A program made the translations under genes and the position numbers. From Phylloscopus collybita (Eukaryota; Chordata; Aves; Passeriformes; Phylloscopidae), in assembly GCA_027886175.1 (NCBI GenBank), contig JAJNNQ010000075.1:33014501-33078500 (forward strand): 64,000 nucleotides of DNA. The letters are read 5' to 3'. Under the pieces are notes generated by a model, which did no database searches, was not told where the DNA came from, and worked only from the letters and a program-made list of their open reading frames with translations. Shown in pieces: positions 14,301-26,095 of the stretch (position 1 is the stretch's first letter; each line of letters begins with the position of its first letter).

Positions 14301-15890
14301 TCTTTGATCAGTCTGATGGGATGAAAGTGAATAGGTTCTTGGCTTTATGGTAGTTAGGGAGCTATTCACAGAAGCATCTAGGTCAAGCTACATGTGTTTG
14401 GACTAAGTAAAATCCCTTTTAATTTTTAAGGGGGACCTGGATTTCAGTGGTATGTCAGCTGAGCTTTCTTTTTCCTTGGTTATGTTAACAAGTAGAGCTG
14501 ATGTACTTCATTACTTAGTGTTTATAAGACTCTTGTCAGCTCTTTGAAGCACACAAGGTGCAAACCACTTAAGCCACAGCTGTTAGTGGTCTACAGTGTC
14601 TCTGCAGGAGTAGGCTATTTGATTTCTTGTTATTCGGAATAACTAAAGGTCACATAAAAAATTAGAAGAATCTAGGCATGCTGTTTTGCCTATAGTTAGT
14701 CAGCAAGCAACATTTCTGTAGGAAATTGTGCGAGATTTGACTTTTTGATACGAAAAGTATTAGACAGATGGAAACCAGTAAATTGTTCAGAGGATGCTGT
14801 CTGTCTGCTCTGCCCTGGGATAATCTTGATAACGATCATCTGCGGTGAGTAAATGCTAGATCGAAACGTTGGCACAGTCTGCTAGGAAACTTCCCCAGAT
14901 TTGGTAAAAATTGTTTGAATATGAGGAGCTTCCAAAGAAACATATGGGTGTGAGGTGCATGCTCATCTGTGCCATTTGTCTGCTTACCTGACCACTGGCT
15001 CCACAAAGCAAACCTCCCCTTGGCCCTCATTGCAGTGGAAAAACACTGAAAATGTGGATAGAAATTACTCACTTCCCTAATTCAGTGAATGGAGATTTTC
15101 TGAAAAGCCAAAGCTCTCACAAAATGGTGCATTAATAACTCCCAAAGGGTTTGAGAAAAATCTTGAAGAGGATCCCCTCCACAATGGTTTTATGGATCAG
15201 AGCCTGTTCCTCAGACTTGGTAAGAGAGATATTTGCCCTAAAATTTTGAAGCAAGGAAACAGAAGAAGGGTCAGGAAGAAACACACAGCAATAAACTCCC
15301 ACCATGCCCACAGCTTAAAGTTCACAGGGAAAACACTGAAGCAGGAAGTGACACTGCTGAAAGTGCTTAAACTGGATGCAAAGGGGAACATAGAGGAACT
15401 CAAAGTGTCCACAAACCTGTGACAAGAAGACCAACAGGACAGATATGTTGGAAATGGAGGCAGAAAGCCAAAGAGGCAGAAAATAGAGGTGGGGGATGAA
15501 GGGATTGATGAGCTGGCTGTGTTCACATGGTCACTGCCTCTCACACACATATAGGTCTGCACTGCCAGTACAGCAGTGTGAGAGTTGAACTCGCATACAG
15601 GGATGACTGTTGTCCCTTTTCTGAACTTTCAAAATCAAGTTTTTTGCTTGTTTTTGCCTTTCTTCATGTGTATTTGCACATATGCTTTACAGTATCCTCT
15701 GCTCTGTGAAGGTAAATCACTGAGCTTCACACCCTCAGGTGGCAGTTTCAGCAGGCTTGGGGTTGGAAGGCTGGGGGGTTTTATGATGAGTAAGGGTCTA
15801 ATGGGACCTGCTCCTGAACTGTATAAAACACTGTAATACAATAGAGGTGCAAAAAGGAGTGTAAAAGCTGTATTATATTAGTATAGAAGG
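11383..15890. other. Intergenic DNA, no gene seen
   Basis: Only short unconvincing ORFs (121 codons or fewer) and a poly(A) run at about 12,327-12,341. No repeat family, RNA gene or conserved domain is recognised. The pair of opposed ORFs at 15.19-15.56 kb is charged on the + strand, but I could match it to nothing. Confidence 0.55.
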
Positions 15891-16272
15891 TTATGGAGCA
15901 CCTGCCCTATGAAGACAGGCTGAGACAGTTGGAGTTGCTCAGCCTGGAGAAGACTCCAGAGAGATCTCATTGCAACTCTCCCACATCTAAAGGGCCTTAT
16001 GGGGACAGACATTTTAGCAGGGCCTGTTGGAATAGGACAATGAGTAAACGCTTTAAACTGAAAGGGGGTAGATTTTTACTAAATAGAAGGAAGAAATTCT
16101 TTACAATGAGGGTAGTGAAACATCGGCGCATGCTGCCCTGGAGATGCTGTATGTGCTGCATCCCTGGAAACATTCGAGGTCAGCTTGGATAGGGGTCTCA
16201 GCAATCTGAGTTGAGAACGTCCCTGCTCATTGCAGGGGGTTGGACGGGTTGGTCTTTAGAGGTGCCTTCCGG
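15891..16272 (+). mobile_element. CR1 LINE, 3' part with remnant of the ORF2 C-terminus
   Basis: About 380 bp of a + strand CR1. The translation from 15,893 keeps hallmark blocks of the CR1 reverse-transcriptase polyprotein C-terminus: MEHLPYEDRLRQLELLSLEK, then FKLKGGRF, then RRKKFFTMRVVKH. These are followed by the 3' UTR block around GCAGGGGGTTGGACGGGTTG. Several substitutions and a missing acidic/aromatic stretch show it is dead. Unlike other copies in the window, it lacks the terminal ATTCTATG-type tail and runs straight into GC-rich unique or minisatellite DNA. Confidence 0.9.
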
Positions 16273-16460
16273 CCGTAGCCACGGCAGGATTCTGCGCTGC
16301 GCGGCTCTGCGGCTCGCTCTCCCCCGGGATCGCCAGCATTCCCGGGCTGCGGAGGCAGCGCGGCCTGGAGCCATTGGGCTGACGCAATGCTGCCCTCTCC
16401 TGGCCAAAGGGGGAAAGGGCTGTTTGGGGATGCGCTTCGGCAGCGCGGCCAAGCCGGGCC
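16273..16460. other. Short CpG-rich segment next to the minisatellite
   Basis: Roughly 190 bp of GC- and CpG-rich DNA embedded in an AT-rich desert, between a CR1 3' end and a G-rich minisatellite. It contains CGGCCGTAGCC, GCGCTGCGCGGC and CCCGGGATCG. No ORF or splice signal makes it a gene. It could be a small orphan CpG island or an internal part of an unrecognised repeat. Confidence 0.5.
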
Positions 16461-16770
16461 CGGGCGGGCAGGGACGGGGGATGGCCCGGGGGGCAGGCAC
16501 GGGGGGATGGCCCGGGGGGCAGGGACGGGGCAGGCACGGGGGATGGCCCAGGGGGCAGGGACGGGACAGGCACGGGGGGATGGCCCGGGGGGCAGGGACG
16601 GGGGGACAGGCACGGGGGGCAGGCACGGGGGGATGGCCCGGGCGGGCAGGGACGGGGGGCAGGGACGGGGGGGCAGGCACAGGGGATGGCCCGGGCGGGC
16701 AGGCACGGGGGGATGGCCCAGGGGGCAGGGACGGGGGGGCAGGGACAGGGGATGGCTCGCCAGGGAGCAG
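16461..16770. repeat. G-rich minisatellite (GGGCAGGSACGGGG / GGGATGGCCCGG modules)
   Basis: About 300 bp of imperfect tandem repeat on a very G-rich + strand. Eight GGGATGGC-type cores start near 16,480, 16,506, 16,542, 16,579, 16,632, 16,685, 16,712 and 16,751. The spacings (26, 36, 37, 53, 53, 27, 39) suggest a core module plus variable insertion of a GGGCAGGGACGG module. Long G runs at short intervals give strong G-quadruplex potential on the + strand. Long ORFs on both strands here (Pro/Ala/Arg-rich or Gly-rich) are repeat translation and not genes. Confidence 0.9.
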
Positions 16771-16925
16771 CCCGGGCAGGGTCACTTAGGCTGGGAAGAG
16801 CCCTGGCACAGCAGCAGCTCCGTGTTCCTCGTGCCGCAGCGCTCCGTGTGATGCCTTAAGTTTCAGCTTTCGTGTTTTTCAGAATCTCTGCTGCCTAGGG
16901 GTGTAGTTCTAAGCCTCATATTAAG

Positions 16926-17307
16926 TGTTAACAAGCTCTCTTTGCAGAGTATGTAGACAAAACAAATCCTTTTCCTGCTAGAGACCAAGGACAACAGTTA
17001 CAAGTTTTCAGGCCCAAAAGCATAAACGGGGTGGCCTGAAGAGAGAAACAAGAAGGATGGGTGTTCATAACCTGAAGCTGTAATTGGACAATTAAACCCC
17101 AATATGCAAATGGACCAGAACTTACAAAAGTGTCAGACCTCATGATCGGTTGTGCATTTTGTGGCCATTTTGGGTTCATCTTGGGTGTAGCTCTGGTCAG
17201 CCCCTTGTAGTGCCCAAGGTGTACCCTTAAAGGCCTTTCAATAAATGTCTAGATTATTCTCTAGCTCTGCCCAGTCTTTGTTCCAGGTCAGCCTTCCTAA
17301 GGCATCA
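16926..17307 (+). mobile_element. Solo LTR-like element of an endogenous retrovirus (old, non-coding)
   Basis: About 380 bp with an LTR layout on the + strand. A U3-like part contains GTAATTGGACAATTAAACCC and ATGCAAAT, followed by a decayed TATA region (CTTACAAAAG). A polyadenylation signal AATAAA lies at about 17,240, and the element ends in CA (GGCATCA at 17,301-17,307). The block CCAAGGTGTACCCTTAAAGG and the GTCAGCCTTC 3' end resemble songbird ERV LTRs, from memory. There are no internal gag/pol/env sequences. A 5' TG is placed at 16,926 only tentatively, and no target-site duplication is visible (TTAAG versus CGTGG). Family not confirmed. Confidence 0.7.
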
Positions 17308-18513
17308 CGTGGATGCAACACTAGGGGTGCTTTCCCATCTCCCCGCAGCTGGAAGTACCAAGTGCTGGTGTCTCTTCAGCTGGGGCACTGATTTTCCTCA
17401 GCCACACCAGTTCAGGGTTCAGGGAATCCAGAATGGACAACACAAGGCTTTTCCTAGGCATGCATGCAAGCACGTGTTGCAAATAACAACAACTTAATGT
17501 TGTTGGATATAAGGCAACTGCTGGGAAGTCTAAGTTAAGAGCCAAAAGATCAGTACAGTGACACAAACTGAGAAGGTTTTTTCCTCCCTGTCTTCTGCTC
17601 TTTAAGTGAATTTTCAAAGGTACTGTTCTATTAAAAAACAAACCACAGTGACACAAACTGAGAAGGTTTTTTTCCTCCCTCTCTTCTGCTCTTTAAGTGA
17701 ATTTTCAAAGGTACTGTTCTATTAAAAAAAAAAAAACCAAACAACTCAAACTTTAAATGGAAAAGGTCTTATACTTTCCTAAGAAGAAAGCAGGTCAGAA
17801 TGCTGCATATTTGCATTTTTGCAAGACAAGGGTCTTTATGAATAGAATTAAATCTTGGGACTTGCATTAAACCTGGGAAAATAAACAGTATAATCTACAT
17901 TATTAAAATTCCCAAGCTAGTAATTTACACTTGAGGTCAGTTTGTTCCTGTCCATTGCCTTGCCTGTCCTCTATTCTTGGACTGCTGAATGCTGAATGCA
18001 CTCTTCTTGTTCAAGACTATGAATTTAACATGCACAACCTACAGAGAGGCTATTCCTGAAATGCAGTGAAGCCCATTATAGCTTATAATCAAATTTCACC
18101 TCCTTTTTATTTTTTTTTAAATTTTATTTTATGGGGAAGTATTCTATGGAAAGTATTTTCCATTGCATGCTGTAGAACATGCCAGTCTGGATGAACGAAG
18201 AGGAATTTCTGATTTGTGTCTCACTTTTAGAGTATATAGCATAATTCAAATGTTTGGCTACAAGAGGCCAGTTTTTATCCCTACAGCAGCAGAGGACAGC
18301 TTGGAAACAGAACTCAGGTGCAACGGATGTTTACTTTGGACTGGAGCCATTCTGCAATGAGCTGAAGAAGGAAGTCCTCTCCTAGTGAGTGACTAAATCT
18401 AGGATTTGTTCCAGTACTGCAGTCAGACAGGCAGTGCCAACAAGATGCTGAAGAAGCTGCTGAGGTTCCTGCCTCTGAGAGGGCTGTTGCCCTGCTGTTA
18501 CCAAGGCCTTTCT
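17308..18513. other. Intergenic DNA with a recent tandem duplication, no gene seen
   Basis: AT-rich sequence between the LTR and the next CR1. Besides the 90-bp duplication listed separately, I see no gene, RNA or named repeat. The ORFs present are short and unrecognised. Confidence 0.55.
17556..17737. repeat. 90-bp tandem duplication, two copies
   Basis: Copy 1 starts at 17,556 and copy 2 at 17,646, both with CAGTGACACAAACTGAGAAG and both running through CAAAGGTACTGTTCTATTAA to an A run. They differ only by about one substitution (GTCTTCT versus CTCTTCT) and by homopolymer length, so the duplication is recent or gene-converted. Confidence 0.95.
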
Positions 18514-18990
18514 CAGTACAACAGAAGCATGGACATACTGAAGAGAGTCAAGTGAAGGACAGCTAAAGTGATTTAAGGACTGGAGCATCTCTCCTGTAAG
18601 AAAGATTGAGACAGCTGGGACTGTCTGGTCTGGAGAAGAGAACGCTCAGGGATCTCATCAATGTATATAAATACCTGAAGGGAAGGAGCAAAGAAGAGAG
18701 AGCCAGGCTGCTTTAGTTGGTGCTCAGTGCTAAGACCAGAGGCAATGGACACACACTGAAACAGAGAAGGTTCCCTCCAAATATCAAGGAAACACTTCTT
18801 CAGTGTGAGGATGAGCAAGCACTGGCCCAGACTGCCTAGAGAGGCCATGGAGTCCCCATCCTTGGGGAAACTCGAAGGCCATCTGGAGATGATCCTGATG
18901 AACTCACTGTAGATGGTTCTGCTTGAGCAGGTGGTTTGGATCAGACTGCCTCCAGAGATGCCTTCCCACCTCAGCTACTCTGTGAACTTT
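18514..18990 (+). mobile_element. CR1 LINE, 3' part with decayed ORF2 C-terminus
   Basis: About 475 bp of a + strand CR1. It runs from an ORF2-derived block (CAGTACAACAGAAGCATGGA, GGACTGGAGCATCTCTCCTG) through the internal block CATCAATGTATATAAATACC and TCCAAATATCAAGGAAACAC to the 3' UTR (CTGCTTGAGCAGGTGG, CTCCAGAGATGCCTTCCCAC). Many substitutions and stops mark it as dead. The tail is degenerate. It belongs to a different CR1 subtype from the 15.9-kb copy, judging by the 3' UTR. Confidence 0.9.
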
Positions 18991-21900
18991 CTCTCAGAGT
19001 CAAAAGGCCTCTGTATACATAATACCTTGATTCTTCAGAAATTTAATTTTATCCTGACACCATAGCATATTTGCTGTAACCATACTCTTTTGGAGATGGC
19101 TGTGAGCCTGTCAGCTCTGTTTGAACTGGTTATGTGGCAATATATTGTAAAGGGTCTATGGTCTCTATGTAAGGAATTTAACATACCACACTCTTGGAAT
19201 GTCCATCTTTAAAAAATAATTAAGCCTTAGCTGGCCCCTTTAGTCTAATGGAAAATGTTTTACTTGCACTATCTGTTTTGATAAAGTCCCAAAATCAGAG
19301 AGTTTCCAAGTAAATATTGCTGAATGTGGAATTAATTATTCACAGATGGTCTACTTTCTATGCAGGTAAAATAGGGTCACTGCATATCTCTATATATTCT
19401 TTTTCTCTTTTGGTGAACATTAGGAATCTAATCCTCTTTCTTCCCAGAACCAGCTGAAGATTTTTTTTCTCTCCAACTGATCAGTGTGGTGTGACTCCAA
19501 AGATACCTTTGATGCATGACTTCAACAGAAACTTTGGTTGACCCATTGGCATGGATAACAGAGCTATATAAGACAGCAAATCTAAAGAAAAAAATGTTCA
19601 TATTCCTCTAACACCAGAGCAAAATGTAGCTATTGTCATCTTGAATTGTAACTCCAAAATCTCCCTTGATGAGATATTTCCAGCATCTCACCTAAAGAAG
19701 ATGCTTTTTTTGGTAAGTCAGAGAAATGAACTTTGAAGCAACTTCTCAAGTAAATATTTCTATTTGCTATTGTTTATGACATCCTCCCTGCAAATATCAT
19801 GTTCTGAGGACAATACTTCCAGGTGAGTTGTATACAACAAACATTCCAGCATTCCAGGTAACAGAGAGTAAATCTGTTGTCTAAATGGTTCACTGAGAGC
19901 ACTGTTACTACTGCATGGAAGGCTGTGAAGATAACACTTAGCAGCTCACACTCCCCCATTTCAGACTTCTGCACCAGATGCCCAACATTCTAGATTTAAT
20001 AAATGGAAAAATATTATAATAGCTAGCATTGTGTCTGGTACATTCCTGAATGGTGTTAGTGAAAACACTGATTTACACATCTTTCAAGGAAGTCAGTAAC
20101 TGCAAAGAAACAGTCCCAATTAGAGCAGCTGCTGATTTTGTCAACATGTCTTTTCATGTCTTCATTTCCTTCATCAAAGCAGGACAGATTGTTCAAGTCT
20201 TTAGCTGCAGGTACAACTGCAGCTGGGGTAGGAAAGGTGTATTTAATGCAATGCAATCAACTTTCCAATCTTTTTAAAGAGGGTCATCTTGTTTCTTATC
20301 AGTCAACAGGAAGAAGGGATGAAAGGATACCAGCTCTTTCTAAACAGAGCAGAAAATTGGCATTGTTCTCTTCCTCCTATTCTGCTCTGCTCGACAGTGC
20401 ACATTCAAACATGCAGAAATGTTTGTGTTTCTGGAGCCCAGCAAAGTAAAGATTTAAAACAAATAAAAAAATGGCACAATAATATAACGTTAATAAAAAA
20501 GAGCTGTCAAGGTAATTAAGACTTGGTTATAGATCAGAATAATGAAAATCACCCAGCAATTAAGTACAGGGAGGGGAAAGTTTCATGGTGAATAAAACCT
20601 TTTTCAATTTAGCTGTAAACTTTATGTACAAACAACAACTATACTGAATAATTTGACCAGTAGTATGTAATAAATGCATAATGAATCATAGATGGGTTCT
20701 GGGCATATTTATGAGCAGGCAAAGAATGAGAATTGTGAGGCAGATCTATACATTCAGTTCTCAGATCAGATAGAGTATATATGCAATCAATACTGTCAAG
20801 AGACATGACTCCTTGGGGCATGTTCAAGATCTCTTTTTTGACTTGCTGTCTCTGGTCATGAACATAAATCTGCTCTGCTGTAAATCTGGATATCAAGTCC
20901 TAGGTGTTTCTGTGTCACTGTTGTGCCACATTGGCATTTGTCTGAGACCAAATACAGAATAATTGTAGAGATGGTTGTTGTGTAGAATATAACCTTTTAA
21001 CTTGGAGTGGATTTGCTTGTGCATTCAACCTAAAAAGGAATTCAGACTAAAAGCTAGGATATAAACTAGAGCTGGAGCTGGACTACTCAGATATTTCCCT
21101 TTCCTTTCATTCTGAAAACCACACATTTTAATTAAAAAATCATGTCAGATGATGTACGTTTTTGAGACCATTGAGCAAAGGTCTCATTAAAAAAAGAATT
21201 GCATGTTTACAGAGCAACATTTCAGATTTTTCCTGTTGAGACAAAATTTCATTTAGACCTTGTGAAATTAACTTTCCCCCTGTTCTACAGTAGACCAAAT
21301 TACGTTTTAGCAATGATGTAATTATATGGGTGTGTGTATTCATGTTTCCCTCAAGCTTCCCTAGAAGCTTTTGGCCAGGTAGTAATCTCAGATGTTATGA
21401 AGACAGGTGTTGTCCAGGGAAGTCTGGACATAAGAAAGCTGTGCTCTTTACTCACATGAATATCCCATAAGTAAAAACAAAACAAAAAAACCTAAGGACA
21501 GTTGAAGATGAGAACTCTCAGCACTCATTCTTTTGACATTGAAAATTTTTCACATGTAAGATCCAAATTCTAAGAAAATCAGTTCATTAAGAAAAAGATA
21601 TCAAAATTTTTTTAGCATCAAAACAATAATTTAAATTTTGATTTAGGCAAGGGAGCTAATAAATCCGCTGTCCTCAGTGCTCCTTGCGCAAGGTACTCTC
21701 AAAACAATTGCCTTGACACAAAGCTCAGAGGTCAGACTAGATGACCAGAACCATAGGGGAGCAGGCTCTGTAGGCAACATGGAATCACACCACTGGTGGC
21801 TCAGTTTTTGGGCTTACCCCAGGGCTTGCAGGAGAAACCAGAGCGAGGCAGAAGGTACTGAAGTGTGACTTGTCCAGCTGGGCACTGCTGCTATTTGTGT

Positions 21901-22860
21901 CACTGTGCTATTTGTCATTCCTTCCATCTTGCAAGGTTATGAAGGGAAGGTTCTCATCTTAGTTAGTTCACCTCTTCCCTTAAAAGTGAGTAGGAGCATC
22001 TAGATCCTACAATCAGCAGCAGGTAAACATCTCCAGGGGATGTGTCATCAGTAAGATGAACTGCCTTCCTCAATTGCCTATTTCTTTCCACTGACTGACA
22101 AAGAAACTCACAAAGCCATCTTAGGCTGCAGCCCTGGCTTATAAATGGATTGAATTAGGTGAGCTGGATCCTCTTTCAGATTGTTCAAGAAATTAGGGAG
22201 TGACTGTGGGGCACAGACCCTTCTTGCAGGGATTGCAAAGCCTGTAAAGAATATAGACAACAGTTTGATCAATTCCTGTGGCAGGAGAACCAGGTTCCTG
22301 ACTATAATCCAGCAAACAGTTGACTGCACTTTAAATTCCTTCCTCATTAATATTTCCAGAAGTAGCAAGTGTGGTTATAATGCTATTTTTAATGGTGATT
22401 TAAATGATTCATAGCATTTACAAAGACTTTGTTTTGCCATTGCAATTATTGACCAGTTATGTCTACCACACTACCACTGCCCTTTAAAAGATCATGGAGG
22501 TTTTTATTTTTAATGAAAACAAGCTTTAAAAATGTCCTTTGAAAATATTTCATTTTCCTTACAGAAACCATCTGAAAATACCCAGACTTCCTAAATGCAT
22601 TAATTTCTAATTTTCTTCTCTTGGCCTCCCTGGATCAGATTGACACTTGTGTTGTGCAGAGTGGTGAGGATTGTCTACATGTGCAAGACATGCTGAGAGG
22701 CATTGCTGCAATGAGATATGAAATGCCAGTTGAGAGAGAGGTGTTTTTCTGGAAATCCTTCCTACATGGCTCTTGCACATTTGATGCACAGTGAAATAAT
22801 GCAGGTTACAGTGAATAAAGTACGGTGTTGCCATGTTGGGGGGCTTTTTTTGGGGTGGTT

Positions 22861-22887
22861 TTGTTTGTTTGTTTGTTTGTTTGTTTG
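22861..22887. repeat. (GTTT)n microsatellite
   Basis: About six and a half perfect TTTG/GTTT units, only 60 bp upstream of the hexanucleotide microsatellite. Confidence 0.95.
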
Positions 22888-22948
22888 GGTTTGGTTTTTG
22901 TCTCCACAAATGCCAACACAGAGTCACTTCTAGAGTGACTTACAGGTA

Positions 22949-23013
22949 TATGTCTATGTCTATGTCTATGTCTATGTCTATGTCTATGTCTATGTCTATG
23001 TCTATGTCTATGT
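22949..23013. repeat. (TATGTC)n hexanucleotide microsatellite, about 11 units
   Basis: About 65 bp of nearly perfect TATGTC repeats. Translation gives Met-Ser dipeptide repeats on + and His-Arg repeats on -, both artefacts. A candidate polymorphic marker. Confidence 0.97.
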
Positions 23014-26000
23014 ATCATCCTGCTCTCAGCTTCTCAGGACATGATCCAGTCTGAAGGCTATAATGAACAGCAGACCCTCCCTCTTCACTCTCGGGAGACT
23101 GCAAGAGAGGATCACTGTTGCTTTTTCCATCTGACAAATAATCAAGTCTCCTTTCTGTCTGTCAGCTGTGAGGCAGACACCAGCCTGTCATCCAGAAGAG
23201 ACACACACACACAAAATGCAGAGTTCCTTCTATCAATGCAAACAGGGGGCAAGACCTGGCGAGGGTCCCGGGTCAGCGTAACCACCTGTTACAGCAGAGA
23301 TTTAGGACAAAATCTGTGGTGCCCTTGCAGGGACTGCAGAAGGATTTTCTCTGCCTGCGTGTGTTCTGCACACCACAGCTTGCAGAGGGTGGCCTCAGCC
23401 CTCAGCAGCATGACTGGGTGCTCCTGTGAGGCAGATGGTGTCCAGATGGATGAGCTGTCTGTCTGCTCGCAGCCAGCCCGAGCAAGCCAGCTTGCGTGAG
23501 GGCAGCAACCGCTGCGCGGGGAGGTCAGCAGGGGATTGATTGCTACAGGATGAGCTTTGACATCCAGGCCTTGCACATAGGAGCTGCACTGTCTGACCTT
23601 TAAAACACTTTAATTAAGATAAGCACTCAGTCTATTTGTATCCAGAGGTTTAGTTACTGTGACACAACACCGTGCAACCCTGGCTGTATCACTTCTCACC
23701 CCGGTTCAGTGGGTGTGAAGCCAGCCCTTGGGTACCCACAGCACTCTCTCCTCTGGGGGTCACAGAGTCCTGGCTTAGGTTTGCCTGCCCTTGCTGGGGT
23801 GGGACAGGCCTCTTATGATGTGTTGGGTGGCTTTAGAGAGGCTCTCAGCTGCCTCTGTGCTGGTGTGGCAGAGGACCACTGTCCTGGGTGGGCCCTGGCC
23901 ATACTGGGCAGCATATCCAGGCTGTCCCCTATCTGAAGGTGGCATGGGGTCTGGTAGCAGTGTGTGATAGTTTTGTTCAATAAGTGCACAGGGAGCACGT
24001 TTTGTTGTCCCTTCCACATGCACACCAGTGTCTAGAGAGAGCTGAGTGCCACCGCTTCTGTTCAGGTTATTTTGCCCTGTGACATGGGGAGGGCAACAGG
24101 CCCACTAAGTGCAGTGGCACCATACAGCTTGTCTGAACACTTTTCTTTTGTTGATAACAGCACCCAGCCCTCATAGGTCTGGAGCTGAATAAATGTCACA
24201 AACCAAAGCATGTTTCAAAGTAGAGCACTTGTGAGGAGAATTTGACCCCATTTGCTTTCTCTGCCCTTTGTCTTTCAGGCAGAAAGTACAACGCTGTTGT
24301 AAAGATGACTGCAATGCTGTGGTGATACATTTGAATCAGAATACAGAGCATTACTACTACTTCAAATAAAGATACTGGGCTAGATTTCTTTCTCTTGTAG
24401 CACTACTTGAAGGGAGTGATGTCTGCTTCTGTTGGTATAGTGCTCATTAGTCTGATCCACTCCTTCTAGCCACAATTTCTGAAGTATCAGTGTTTGCAGT
24501 AACTGTTCCTGAGCAGAAGTGGAAATCGGAGGAGTGTCAAATGTTGCCACGTTTTAGAGTCTGTTTAACTCTGTCACTGGCACTTGTGGTTTAGTGAACA
24601 TTGCAGACATTACAATCTAAATCACTTTTCTCAGGAGCATGGGGTTTGCCTACAGACCACCTCAAGGTGGAGTTCATAGTAGCTCTTGAGAGATTTATCC
24701 CAAAAATTTTTGTTTTCAGTGAGGCAGACTGGGAAAGAAATCCGAGGCACTTTATTACTCTGGTGTACTTTTAGCTCTTTTTTTGAATGCATGTAACTAC
24801 ATGTGAAATATTTCATCATCTTAGAAAACATGGATATGAGGCACAAAGACTAAAACAGTAATTTATTTTTAAATACAGACTTCATTTCTCACATCTCCTT
24901 TGCTATTTGTCTTGGATTAGCTAGGTTAGGACTAAAATTAATCAATTAGGCATTGCTACTCTCCTCAAGAATCTGAGAAACAGCAAACTGACTGTCATTT
25001 CACATCATAGCAGGATTTAACAATCATTAAATGTAATTAACAGTGATTTAGCTTGTTTACACACTGTATTGAAGAAAACCTATGTAACTGTGTGTCATGC
25101 GTTAACACAGCTTGGTTTTTAGTTAAAGTGGAAACACTACACTGCGCTGTTGCTGATGCTACTTTTCAAGTAGGTTGTTATTCAGCTGCTGTTTAATGGC
25201 AATGCCTCTAAGGTTGTGTTGGGAGCAGCTTGATTCAGTTTGGATGAACTGACTGCTGAAATCACAGCTGTACCCTGAGATGCCTGTTAAAACCTGCCCT
25301 CACTGTGCATGCTCCCTGCAGCCATTCTCCTTCCAGAAGCTTTTTCCTTCTGCCTCACACCCAGAAGGCCTTGACCCCGTGTGCACACAAGTCTGGGAGG
25401 AGGGTGGTTGTTCTCAGGTGTCTGCCCTGGCCCTGCCCTGATCTGTCTCCAGGAGGCCAGGGACATGCACAGGGCAGCTCACCCTGAATTATGTGCTACA
25501 GCTATTTACTGCAGCAGGGCGTGAGTCAGCCCCACACCTACTGAAGATACAAGAATATCCAGCAAAGTCCCTCGCTGCACGAAAGTATTGGCTTATTGGA
25601 GGCAGACTCCTGCAGTCCTGAAATAGCTCTTCTGCTAATATCCTCCCTCAATTCCCCAGGAGCAGCCAGCGTTATGGATGCTCAACCTGATAGATGTCTG
25701 ATACGCATGTTTTTTAATAACTGAATGATAAAATATTCAGTAATCCCTGGGACTGCAGTGCCTGGTCTCTAGCCATGACCTAGCATAATTTTCTGAGCAG
25801 CTGCCTTTCAGGGCCTGAGGGCTTAATTTAGAATCCATTGAGATGAGTAGGAGTTTTCTGTTAGAACTGGTAATGCTGGATCTGGCCCAAAGGCCTGGAT
25901 CCTTCACCATCTTATTTGTACAGGTGATCCTAAGGGAGTCTGTGCTAGGAGCATTAACTGTGGAACTGTTGTACCATGCTGGCCTCCTCAAGCTTGAACA

Positions 26001-26045
26001 AATACATCCTGAATCTGTTCTCTCCTCTTGTATTACTTGGGAAGG

Positions 26046-26095
26046 AATTTTGGGTCATCTGGGAACTAGGATATTGGTCATCTGGGAACTAGGAT
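26046..26095. repeat. Two-copy direct repeat, ~23 bp unit
   Basis: GTCATCTGGGAACTAGGATA occurs twice in direct tandem, separated by two or three bases. A small local duplication. Confidence 0.85.

Noticed and set aside
15192..15562. Opposed ORFs (76 codons +, 121 codons -)
   Set aside because: The minus frame is a Phe/Ser/Leu-rich shadow of a purine-rich strand. The + frame is charged but matches nothing I know and has no supporting gene structure.
16198..16851. Long overlapping ORFs on both strands (up to 195 codons), Pro/Ala/Arg- or Gly-rich
   Set aside because: They are translations of the G-rich minisatellite, which has few stop codons in any frame. No domain, no splice signals, and frames are open on both strands at once.
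16928..17179. 83-codon minus-strand ORF
   Set aside because: It lies antisense within the LTR-like element, and LTRs of this type are non-coding.
18573..18848. 91-codon minus-strand ORF
   Set aside because: It is the antisense of the CR1 fragment at 18.5 kb.
22806..23054. ORFs with Met-Ser or His-Arg dipeptide repeats
   Set aside because: They are translations of the TATGTC microsatellite.
23041..23499. 152-codon + strand ORF in a GC-richer patch
   Set aside because: No recognisable family, cysteine-rich random-looking composition, an overlapping antisense frame is also open, and no splice or promoter context.
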